Under the pieces are notes generated by a model. It did not search any database. It saw nothing but the letters and a program-made list of their open reading frames with translations, and had not been told where the DNA came from. Positions 25,200 to 34,914 of a stretch of DNA of 64,000 nt are shown one piece after another. Positions within the stretch are counted from its first letter, which is position 1. The number at the start of each line of letters is the position of its first letter. This DNA comes from Marsupella aquatica (lineage: Eukaryota > Marchantiophyta). The position numbers were made by a program, and so were the translations under genes. The stretch is from NCBI GenBank assembly GCA_973895155.1, contig OZ316892.1, positions 28,210,001-28,274,000 on the forward strand, written 5' to 3'.

Positions 25200-25400
25200 A
25201 AACCGGTGTCTTTCCTTTTGGGGGTGGGTCTCCACATGAGAATGGCTCAGTTTGGGTGTGGGTCTCAGATGAGACTGGCTCACATTTTGGGGAGTGGGTC
25301 TCAGATGAGAATAGTGGCGCAGTTTACAACTGGATCTCACAGAAGAATGGGTCAGATTGGGAGTGGGTTTAGGGTTCAGATGTGAGAATGGCTCTAAGTT
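25200..25400 (+). repeat. Short degenerate repeats downstream of the kinase gene
   Basis: Imperfect ~35-bp units of the form GG(A/G)GTGGGTCTCAGATGAGA(A/C)TGG recur four to five times from 25215 to 25390. They may lie in the 3' UTR. Confidence 0.5.
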
Positions 25401-25659
25401 GATGTGGAGGGTAGAGGGTTGATGTTCCTTGTATACAGAAGTATATAGTTCAAGCTAGTTTCTATGGATCGCAAACGTGGATATGTGGAGTAGGCTATAA
25501 TACCATGCTGTCATACTTTTGAAGCCTCCATATAATGTACCTATACAATATTCGCAGTGTCAGGGCCGCGTCTACTACAGTCGCTGCTTGAACAAAATTA
25601 ACCTGAGAATATGTGCCACACAGAAATTAGAGGGAAAGCTCTAGGACACACTTCTTGAT

Positions 25660-27075
25660 ACATGCGATTCTTTACTGGTGACAGTTTCGTCATCTCATTC
25701 ATGATATGTTCAACGTAACCTAGACTCACTGATCGAGCTAGTTCTTCCAGGGCAATCTTGCATCGTATGCCTGATTCAATTACTCTCGTATACCAATATC
25801 AAATTTTATAGTGGTGACAGTTTCATCATCTCAGGTATGCTCCTTTGTTCAACTTTACAACCTATGTACAGGATTAAAGCAAGTTCGTCCCGAGCAATCT
25901 TGTATTGTACCCTCATTCAATTACACTACTAAACCAAGCCAAATTCCGTAGTGGTGACAGTTTCGTCATCTCACTCTTGCTTCTATGTTCACCTCAGCCT
26001 ATGTACAGGACTAAAGCAAGTTCTTCCCGGGCAATCTTATATTGTACATGGCTCATTGAATTACACTCATAAAGCTATTCCAACTTCCGTAAGGGTGACA
26101 GTTTCGTCATCTCACTCATGCTCCTATGTTCAACTCGACCTATATACAGGACTAAGGCAAGTCCTTCCCAGAGCAATCTTGTATTGTACATGCCTCAATG
26201 AACTACACTCCCATAGCTATTCCAAATTCCATAGTGGTGACAGTTTCGTCAACCCACTCTTGCTTCTATGTTCAACTCACCATATACAGGACTAAAGCAA
26301 GTTCTTCCCGGGCAATCTTAGTATCGTCCATGCCTCATTGAATTACACTCCTGTAGCTATTCCAAATTCCATGGTGGTGACAGTTTCGTCATCTCATTCA
26401 TGTAATCAACTCGACCTATATACAGGACTAAGGCAAGCCCTTCCCGAGCAATCTTGTATTGTACATGCCTCATTGAATTACAGTCATATAGCTATTCCAA
26501 TTCCATACTGATGACAGTTTCGTCATCTCATTCATGCTCCTATGTTCAACTCAACCTATATGCATGACTAAAGCAAGTTCTTCCCGAGCAATCTTGTATT
26601 GTACATGCCTCATTGAATTACACTCCTATAGCTATTCCAAATTCCATAGCGGTGACAGTTTCGTCATCTCAATCATGCTCCTATGTAACTCAACCTATAT
26701 ACAGGACTAAGGCAAGTCCTTCCCGAGCAATCTTGTGTTGTACATGCCTCATTGAATTACACTCCTATAGCCTTTCCAAATTCCATAGTGGTGACAGTTT
26801 CGTCATCTCATTCATGCTCCTATGTTCAACTCAACCTATATACATGACTAAAGCAAGTTCTTCCCGAGCAAGCTTGTATAGTCCATGCCTCATTGAATTA
26901 CACTCCTATAGCTATGCCAAATCCCATACTGGGAACTCACTGATCAAGGTACTAACGCAAGTTCTTCTCGGGCAAGCTTGTGTTGTTTGCCTTGTTAACC
27001 TCTACCATAGTTTTATCTACCAAATCTCATACACTACTAGGAACTTACTGAGCCTGTACTAAAGCAAGTCCTTCC
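25660..27075. repeat. ~139-bp tandem array derived from the 3' end of the neighbouring S41 gene
   Basis: GTGACAGTTTCGTCATCTCA or a close variant recurs near 25677, 25815, 25954, 26094, 26235, 26374, 26512, 26653 and 26791, a period of about 139 bp. Two partial units follow, at about 26935 and 27045. Every unit contains ACTAAAGCAAGTTCTTCCCG(G/A)GCAATCTTGTA or a variant. On the minus strand this encodes Y-K-I/L-A-R-E-E/G-L-A-L-V, the same residues as the C-terminus of the S41 protein, whose stop lies at 27045. The unit therefore includes the gene's final codons plus 3' flank. Confidence 0.9.
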
Positions 27076-28424
27076 CGGGCAAGCTTGTATGCCTCATCAA
27101 ACGCAGCTTCAGCAGAGGTTGGAACATCAGGCACAACTCTTACTCCGTCCCAATCGAACTTCGTGATCGGATTGATAGGCCTCTTGCCCGGAAAGATAAC
27201 CAGAAAACTTTCGTCTAAATCGAATGCTCTCATAGGCTGTGCTTCAGTAGTCGTGGGCTCGCCAATGATCTTCGCTCGCTGGAGACTCTGTAGATTGTAA
27301 GCGAGCTCTTCGGCGCCACATACCGTCTGCTCACTCGTGAGCACGTAAATTGGCTTCTTGCCCCCATACCTTTTTCCTTTCACGGAAGGCTGTGTCCAAT
27401 ACTCTTCCACGGATCCTCCATCTTCAGGAGAGACTAAATCCTTCAGGTGGACGGGCTCCTCATCGAAGAAGTAGCTTGCTATCAGCGACATGGTCTTCGG
27501 AGCGCTTAAGTGGTGCTCACGCAGATCGACCAGGAGTGCTTCCGCATCTGCAATTTCGGTCATTCTGCTCGCGATGGCATCACGAACCTCCTCGTCGTCT
27601 GAAGGTATGAACTCGCGGATCGTGAGGCAGGCGACGTTCTCGTCAAGGTGTTGGGTCTCCTCAAAGCCGTAATTTCTTTGTCGAAACATCGCAAGTGCGT
27701 TCTCTTTTTCCATTTCAGCCCTAAAATTTGGGTCAAAGCGAAGCATAAAATGAAGGTCGTCGCTTACTTCTTGTAGGTCTTTCGTCACCGCCTCAGCAAA
27801 ATCAGGAGCCAGAGAGATCCTGTCATAGTCTCCATGAGCAGCATTCCTTTTGAGTGCCTCGATCATCCGTTGCCCGACGTCAGCATAGATAAAATGATCC
27901 TGAAGCTCCCGCACGATCCCCTCGATGAGCAAGCCGCGTCGATAAGGATCGAGATAGCGAGCAGCTATGGCTTTAGCTCTTTCAACTGGAGATAGGAACT
28001 CATCTGGCGTCGGTATCGCGCGAATCTGGAATGCGTCAACCCGGTTAGGATCAGCGTTGTCCAATTCTATCACAAATAAAGCGAATTGGGGGGAGTTCCG
28101 CTCTTGCAGAACAGCCGTGAGCCGATTCGCTTGGGAATCAGAGCTGATGCCTTTCAGATGGAAACCTCCAGTCTGTCTCCTAAATGCCATCTCATCATTG
28201 ACGTTTGCTATATCATTAGAAGGGCCTTGGGATGAGAAGTTATGTTTCTCGTGATGCGCCACAATCTCAGTCCGACTTCCAATGTTGAATACTTCAAGCC
28301 ACTCAGCGAAGACCCTGCCCACCGGAGTATCTGGAATCGATACTTGATCCATCTCCTTCGCAGAGATAAGCATGAAGTACGCCGTGAGACTGAAGGCCAG
28401 AACGGCGATGAAAATGCGTGCCAT
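27045..28424 (-). CDS. S41-family (IRBP-like) peptidase homologue, intronless and bacterial-looking
   Basis: One uninterrupted frame; the ATG at 28424 gives 459 residues and an N-terminal hydrophobic segment MARIFIAVLAFSLTAYFMLI, a signal peptide or anchor. Residues ~35-140 match the N-terminal domain common in bacterial S41 proteins (GRVFAEWLEVFNIGSR; RRQTGGFHLKGI; a QFALFVIELD strand). Then come the S41 lid helices, the VACLTIREF core and the tail-protease block KKPIYVLTSEQTVCGAEELA with AKIIGEPTT. S41 enzymes cleave proteins near the C-terminus with a Ser/Lys or Ser/Glu pair. In typical homologues the block reads TFS-x-AEE; here it is TVCGAEE, so the presumed nucleophile is Cys, or activity is lost. 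Absence of introns in a window where other genes have many suggests horizontal transfer. The 3' end is tandemly amplified downstream. Confidence 0.8.
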   Translation of the reverse strand: MARIFIAVLAFSLTAYFMLISAKEMDQVSIPDTPVGRVFAEWLEVFNIGSRTEIVAHHEKHNFSSQGPSNDIANVNDEMAFRRQTGGFHLKGISSDSQANRLTAVLQERNSPQFALFVIELDNADPNRVDAFQIRAIPTPDEFLSPVERAKAIAARYLDPYRRGLLIEGIVRELQDHFIYADVGQRMIEALKRNAAHGDYDRISLAPDFAEAVTKDLQEVSDDLHFMLRFDPNFRAEMEKENALAMFRQRNYGFEETQHLDENVACLTIREFIPSDDEEVRDAIASRMTEIADAEALLVDLREHHLSAPKTMSLIASYFFDEEPVHLKDLVSPEDGGSVEEYWTQPSVKGKRYGGKKPIYVLTSEQTVCGAEELAYNLQSLQRAKIIGEPTTTEAQPMRAFDLDESFLVIFPGKRPINPITKFDWDGVRVVPDVPTSAEAAFDEAYKLAREGLALVQAQ

Positions 28425-28509
28425 TTCCAAGTGAAAAACTCGTACCAGACTGTGAGGCGATGTGACGATGTTGAGTGTTAAAATCTCGTGTTGAAGAACG
28501 GCCAACAGG

Positions 28510-29600
28510 GACGCTGTCGAGTCGCATAAGCCAAGCTCACAAGATCAGCATGGAATTCGCTGGCTATTTTGTGCTTCACCTGATCGATGTCGTGGAGGAG
28601 AAGGCTAAGGTACGTGACGAAGAAGAGGAAATTGTGAGAAGCGTCATCGAAGTGAGGACTAAATTGTAGATATGTCGGGGTTTCAATGTCGGATCTAAGT
28701 TGTGAAAATGTAAACCCCAAATTCGTCCAGCTTCCTGTTGGTACTGTGAGCTCTAGAATCCGGATTATGAAGAGCCCTTCGCTGCAAAAGCTTTAAGTAA
28801 GCTGAATTGGGTAGATGCCCAATCAGCATGAAAATAATTTTCATCCTTATCCCACGGTTGAAATTTGGTCAATGTGATTCATAACATAAAGTACGCTGGT
28901 TCGAGTCATCATTTGTGGGAAAGAAAGTAGTGATTGAGATTAAACAGAGACCAATGGAATTGTTGCCCTTTCAGAAAGTAGTGACTTGCACGTAAAGTCT
29001 GAACAATAAAAAAAACTAAGTGTGGGATTGTTCAGCCTTGAACAAGCAACCTCAGGACTTTTGCCGATGCCAATGGCACGGCCGGGCATACCTCATGGAA
29101 CACGAGTCAAGTACGTTGACAAATTCAGCAGCCCAGTGGCAATCCGTTCAGGAGAATCGACACCAGGTCTCATATGAAGTCTTTCGGTAAAACTGATCGC
29201 CTCCTCGGCCACCATAGTTATCCCAATGCTAGACTCAAGCTGAAGTGGCCATTAATCCTGGGTGGTAACAGTGCCTTACGCTGATCATACAGTTCTTGTC
29301 TTGGGTCACGAAATTCAAAGGACGATGCAAAGCTGCTTTCCATCATCAAGCTGAATCATACACACTCATCAAGCTGAATCATATACAGTATCAATATCAA
29401 ATGAAGGGCAGGGCAGGGATGAAATGGGCAGCTCAGTTCAGGGCGAGCTTCCAAGCTCTTTCGCTTTCAGTGCCTTGGGTCAGAACAGGATGAGCAGAAC
29501 CATTATTTATAATAGAAGTAGAGTGGGAATCGGATCAGATCTCGTTTTCTGAATTCGATCGTCAGCTTACGCTAAGGAATCTGAGGCCTCTGCACACACG
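28510..29600. other. Intergenic; promoter side of the S41 gene
   Basis: No gene is supported. The longest frames (64-80 codons) overlap on opposite strands. Confidence 0.45.
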
Positions 29601-31780
29601 ACGGCAATCATGGACCAGCTGCACGCATGCACTTAATTCTTGACAGACACTATAACAATCATCTAGGGTCAGCTGCTCACTTGCTTTTTCTTTACTGCAG
29701 CTGCACAAATGCACGTAAATCCTGTGTGTGAGTAGAAGAGGTTAATTTGGTGTCCTGAAAAGTTGAGCAGGTAACCTCTTTCCGGGCACGAGTTACTTAA
29801 GCTAATGCAAGGTAAGGCTGGGGTTATAGGTTGTAACCTGCTCCCAGAATATTCAAAGAAGCTTCCCGGCTACTGCCGGTCAGTTTCTTTTCATATTCCG
29901 ATCGCAGGGTTATAGCCTTGTAACCCTGCGCCCAGACCTGCATTACCCTATACTTAATTCTTTGACTGTTTTAGCACTTTTTCAGATGTGTTTTTGTCCA
30001 TAAGCTCCACAGATGCACCTAATTTTTTACAGATCACACCACAACATGATGGATCAGGTGCTCCCCCGGTTTGAATTTGCCCATCAAACTGGCCAATTTT
30101 CCCAGTAAACACGTCAACCCGTCAACCCAGTTGCCTGGTCTCTTGGAGTTGGGGTCGGTCTGGCTATGAGGGTCGGTCTGGGCTGGCCTGGGCCGGGTGT
30201 TTTGGTGGTTCGGTAGGGGTTTGGGATGGGTTTGGGAGGCCGGGGAGGGGTTTGGGAGGCCGGGTCTGGGCTGAGTTCGAGAGGAGTTCGGGAGGCCAGG
30301 GAGGAATTCGGGAGGAGTTTGGGAGGGGTTCGGGAAGCTGAGTCCAGCCCGGGTTTGGGTGGGGTCCGGGCGGGTCGGGAGTCCGGGGGAGTCCAGGGGA
30401 ATATTGGGAATATATGTCAAACTGGCCGTTTTGGGGTCGTCATTTGACGGTTTTACGTGCTCGGCAAGCCATCAACTTGCCCGTCAGGTTAAACCTAGGG
30501 TGCTCCGCTGCACTATGCCACTACAGTTATGCACTTAATTTTTACTGCTAAATTACTATTCAGACTCACTTTTCAGATGTATTTTTGCACAGAGGCTCCA
30601 CGCATGCACTTAATTTTTGAGAGGCACTACAACAACCCTGGATCAGCTGCACTTAATTTTTGAGAGACATTACAACGACCATGGATCAGCTGCACACTAT
30701 TTTTGAGTGCTACTTTTCAGAGGCACTTTTCAGAGGAGCATTTTAGATGTATTTTTGCACAGAGGCACTACGACGACCATGGATCAGCTGCACTTAATTT
30801 TTGAGAGACAACACAACAACCATGGATCCGCTGCACTTCATATTTTAGTTCTACTTTTCAGAGGCACTTTTCAGAGGCGCATTTTAGATGTATTTTTGCA
30901 CAGAGGATCCACTCACGCACTTAATTTTTGAGAGGCACTACAACGACCATGGATCAGCTGCACTTAAATTTTTAGAGACAACTCAACAACCATGAATCAG
31001 CTGCCCTTCATATTTTAGTTCTACTTTTCAGAGGCACTTTTCAGGGGCATTTTAAATATATTTCTGCACAGAGGCTCCACGCACGCACTTAATTTTTTAG
31101 AGGCACTACAATGACCATGGATCAACTGCACTTAATTTTTTAGAGACAACTCAACAACCATGAATCAGCTGCCCTTCATATTTTAGTTCTACTTTTCAGA
31201 GGCACTTTTCAGGGGCGCATTTTAAATATATTTTTGCACAGAGGCTCCACGCACGCACTTAATTTTTTAGAGGCACTACAACGACCATGGATCAACTGCA
31301 CTTAATTTTTGAGAGACAACACAACAACCATGGATCAGCTGCACTGTATTTTAGAGTGCTACTTTTCAGAGGCACTTTTCAGAGGCGCATTTTAGATGTA
31401 TTTTTGCACAGAGGCTCCTTGCGCGCACTTAATTTTAGAGCCACTACAACAACCATGGATCAGCTGCACTTAATTTTTGAGTGCTACTTTTCAGAGGCAC
31501 TTTTCAGAGGAGCATTTTAGACGCATGCACTTAATTTTTGACAGACACCACAACAACCAAGGATCAGCTGCTCAATTACTTTCAGGCTCATGTATTATTT
31601 GTTTACTGAAGCTGCACAAATGCACTCACTATATGCACTTGATTTTATACTGCTGCATTACTTTTCAGACGCACAATTCAGATGTAGTTTTGTACAGAAG
31701 CTCCACGCTTGCACTTAATTTTCGACAGACAAGACAGCAATCAAGCACGATATGCATTTAATTTCTGACTTCCCCTTATC
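29600..31780. repeat. Tandem/dispersed repeat array (~180-bp units) interrupted by unrelated DNA
   Basis: The theme is ACCATGGATCAGCTGCACTTAATTTTTGAG(A/T)G, then CTACTTTTCAGAGGCACTTTTCAGAGG(C/A)GCATTTTAGATGTATTTTTGCACAGAGGCTCCACGCACGCA, each in diverged copies. At least six units lie between 30520 and 31530. Related edge copies lie at 29600-29720 and 31530-31780. Sequence from about 29740 to 30500 is unrelated and looks inserted. Open frames here merely read through the repeat. Confidence 0.85.
30190..30400 (+). repeat. G-rich minisatellite
   Basis: Imperfect repeats of GGGAGGCCGG(G/A) and GGAGGGGTTTGGGAGG. Runs of three to four G on the plus strand could form G-quadruplexes. The proline/serine-rich frame on the opposite strand is low complexity and is not called as a gene. 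Confidence 0.7.
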
Positions 31781-32150
31781 CCCTTATGCCCAAATCCACG
31801 TGGCCTCGCCGGGAGTGTTATTTTCAATAAATAATTATCTAGTTTCTAAATTGCTTTAGGAGACTCGATCCATTATATGTTTTTCCTAATTTTTTAATAT
31901 GAACAGAACCACCTTTGAAGTTTTCTTTATTTTTGTATGAATCTGTTGTATGCATTGAGTTTCTTACTTCCCCTATCCCCTCATGGCCAAATCCACGTGG
32001 CATGGTCGAGAGTATCATTTTTCAGAGATAATTATTTAGTTTCTAATTTTCTTTAGGAGACAGTATTCTTTGTTTGACCTAATTTTTAATACAAACGGAA
32101 CTCCCTTGAAAATTTCCTCAGTTTTGTTATGAGTTTGATATTTTAGTCTA
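31765..32150. repeat. Tandem duplication of ~190 bp
   Basis: 31765-31955 and 31965-32150 share CCCCTTATGCCCAAATCCACGTGGC or a close variant, then AATAATTAT(C/T)TAGTTTCTAA, CTTTAGGAGAC and CCTAATTTTTAATA. Copies are roughly 80% alike by eye. Confidence 0.7.
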
Positions 32151-32873
32151 CGAGGTTGCTAGACTACCCTTTCCTACCCCATCCCATAGAACCACTGACC
32201 CAATTTGCGAACCACTAAAGATCACACTTTAGATTCACTAAGAGTATATAACTTTACTCAGATTTCTGTGAGCCCAGCCTCCTCAGGTCAACCCTAAGCA
32301 ACTCGTACAGAAAGTACTTATTGTAGTATGTACACCTTACCTCATTGAGTCATTGGGCTACAATCTTAATGATCCATACTTGATAGGATCGTCCTACTTG
32401 ATAGTGGTAGTACCTCTCTACTTTATAGTGATAGTACCATCCCTGCTGTCATTCCCTAACAACCAACTGCCCCCTCTCTTTTTATTTGTCTGTATCTTTA
32501 TGTTCAATGTTCACTGTCCATAACCATTTCTGTGCATTTTTTCTTCATTATCCCTCTCTGAAACATTTAATATTCTCCAATACTATAAGATTACTAGTTT
32601 TTTATTGTTCTAATAAACAAAGTAGTGATTAAGGAGAACAGGTCTGCTATATCATTATGGTGAATAAAGTGGAACACTTTAGATACTAGCCTGAGTGCAA
32701 GCTCTTTGAAGTTAAAACAGGTGAGGACTCGAGGACTGTCAAGCCTGTTGGTTGTTCACCTATTCGTGTGCAAGTGGTTTCTAGCGGCCATTTTCCACTG
32801 GCAACCCCGACTTCAGTATGTTATGCCCCCAGGGTCACAGCCGGCCTAATGGCTTTGTTCTAGACCATAGGCC
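32151..32873. other. Intergenic, nothing recognised
   Basis: AT-rich single-copy-looking DNA without a credible frame or structure. Confidence 0.45.
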
Positions 32874-32890
32874 CTGATGAGAAGCTTTTG

Positions 32891-33215
32891 TTTTTGCCTT
32901 GAAAACCGAAAGCAGGCCCATCAAACAGAGGATAGACGTCCTGCTTTGGAGCATGCAGTTCTATGTAGGGCAGCCACAAGGGGACAATACCCAAGGATCC
33001 GACAGGGACCCAGACCAGGAGGGAGAGAGGATTAAACCAGAACCCAAAGTGGGCAACCAGGGCTGAGGAGATAATCAATACTCCCACCACTACACCCCAC
33101 CCACACACACACACACACATACCTTCCACACCCCTTATGTGTGGAGGGAGGATTGAACCTGGGACCTCTCAGTTCTAGGCTCATCCTCTGGCCAACTGAC
33201 CAAAGCCAGTTGGTT
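32891..33215 (-). mobile_element. tRNA-derived SINE with 17-bp target-site duplication
   Basis: On the minus strand the 5' end carries an A box TGGTCAGTTGG (33202-33192) and a B box GGTTCAATCC (33159-33150) about 33 nt apart, as in tRNA-derived SINEs. A TG-dinucleotide run follows. The body extends to 32891, where the minus-strand 3' end is a short A run. The insert is flanked by a perfect direct repeat CTGATGAGAAGCTTTTG at 32874-32890 and 33216-33232. Head, length (~325 bp), A-tail and duplication together make this a convincing retroposition event. Confidence 0.8.
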
Positions 33216-33232
33216 CTGATGAGAAGCTTTTG

Positions 33233-34321
33233 ATAATGATTTTTGTTATATAGATAGATTCTAAATACTTAAAGCATATCAATGAGGTCTGGCAGGCAAG
33301 GACGCAGGTCCAGGCTAGGTCCTGATGGACTCTCATTTTTCTCTAAGTCCAGCTCTTGTATCATCTAGGAAATTAAGAAGGTGGGGTGTGTGAACAACTT
33401 CTTCCATGGATATATCCCCCAATATATGAGATAACCCTGCAGAAAAAGTTCACTCCAAAGTTGCCATGGAATGCTTTTTGCCCTATGGGCCCCTCTGAGA
33501 GTAAGCGCCCTATCTACATGTGTACACCACCAAAATCATATCATTACTAAAAACTTAAATAACTATTACAAACCTAAAATTATATACCTTGTTATATATA
33601 ATGCAAATGTAAAAAATAAAGCCTGGATAGACCAAGGGGTTTTGCTGTAAAAAACCCCTGGATTTTCAAGCTGGGATGGATTGACTCAGAACATAAAATC
33701 TACTCAGATAGCACTTTTACAGTTTGGACTCAAATGTGACCTGCAAACAGGCTCCTGACCATTTGCAGCTGGTTTCCAATAGTTTACGCGGTTGTAAGTC
33801 GCAGCCAACACACAAACTACTTAGGTCATTCTTCCCAAGGGGGAGAGTCCTTTCCCAAAGTGGTATGTCCATTGTTCCTGCCTAAGTACTGAGGGAGTTC
33901 TTCACAAAGTGAAGAATCAGTTGGCAGTTAGTTTATAATATTTTCTCATCTTTGCAGGAATTGGAAATATTGCAAATGAAAGTTTGGTAAATTTTCAGGC
34001 AATAGATGAGGCATAAGAGAACCTGCTGGAAACTTTGAGTTTATTAAACAAAGATTCAAAAGATGTCCAAATAAATGCACAAGTCTGCCAAAACCAACAT
34101 TTCACAGTTGATCAAGACACCTGGAGAAGTACATGGGGTGTTTCTCTCAAACATGAAGCGTCCTTTCAAGATAGCTGGACACTGTAAATATTGGGTGTAA
34201 AGCGCGGTGTAAAGTGAAGGAGCATGTGTCACAGTCCATGAGGATGGGCAAAACAAACCCCTCGGTCCATCCGGGCTTAACTTTCGATCTGCAAAGATCA
34301 CTTAATAATATAATCCCTAGT
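33233..34321. other. Intergenic DNA left of the large element
   Basis: No gene is supported. One 81-codon minus-strand frame at 34056-34301 has no recognised family. Confidence 0.4.
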
Positions 34322-34344
34322 TATCACTATATTCATTAAAACTG
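34322..34344 (+). repeat. Left terminal inverted repeat
   Basis: 23 bp, perfect reverse complement of 47167-47189. Confidence 0.85.
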
Positions 34345-34359
34345 AAATTATAAAGGATA

Positions 34360-34550
34360 TAGGGAAATTTGGCGATTTAAAAACATAGTTTTAGGCATGA
34401 ATATTGTAAATTTGGAAGATGAAAAATGAAAATTCAAGCATCATTAAATGTAAATTTGGGGACAAAAAAATGAAATTTTGGGAAAGTAAAATATTAAATT
34501 GGATGATATTAAAAAACATTTGGGTGATAAAAGTGTTCATTTGGTTGGAA
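34360..34550 (+). repeat. Left subterminal motifs (ATTTGGG-type)
   Basis: About six motifs of the form (A/C)ATTTGG(G) or ATTTTGGG lie in one orientation, including ACATTTGGGTGA at 34516-34527, which recurs exactly at 47023-47034. Clustered subterminal motifs are typical transposase binding sites. Confidence 0.65.
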
Positions 34551-34914
34551 AATAGATAGAATCTAGTAATAACATATAAGCTTGGATAGCATCTATATTC
34601 AAAACATTTAGCTTGAGTAAGATATCTAACTAAGCACCAATACAATGGAATGACTATAGTGTCTAGACAAAGTTAACTAGGATGATATCCAACCTACTAG
34701 AAGGAATGAAATGGCATCAATTTCTAGAATTAAAATATACTAAGACAAATAAAATAATAATTATAAGAAAGTCCATTCAATAGCTTTGAGAGATCATAGA
34801 GTATTAATTTGATTGTCTTGTTCTCTCACTTTAGACCAACGCATGGAAATCAACTCGACCCTCTTAATCACAAGTCATTTGAGTGGAGACTTGTAACCTA
34901 CGAGTTCTATCAAT

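Noticed and set aside
26613-27062. 149-codon plus-strand frame
   Set aside because: It is read-through of the 139-bp tandem array; the coding relation is on the other strand (S41 C-terminus).
30034-30447. Proline/glycine-rich proteins on both strands
   Set aside because: Low-complexity translation of a G-rich minisatellite.
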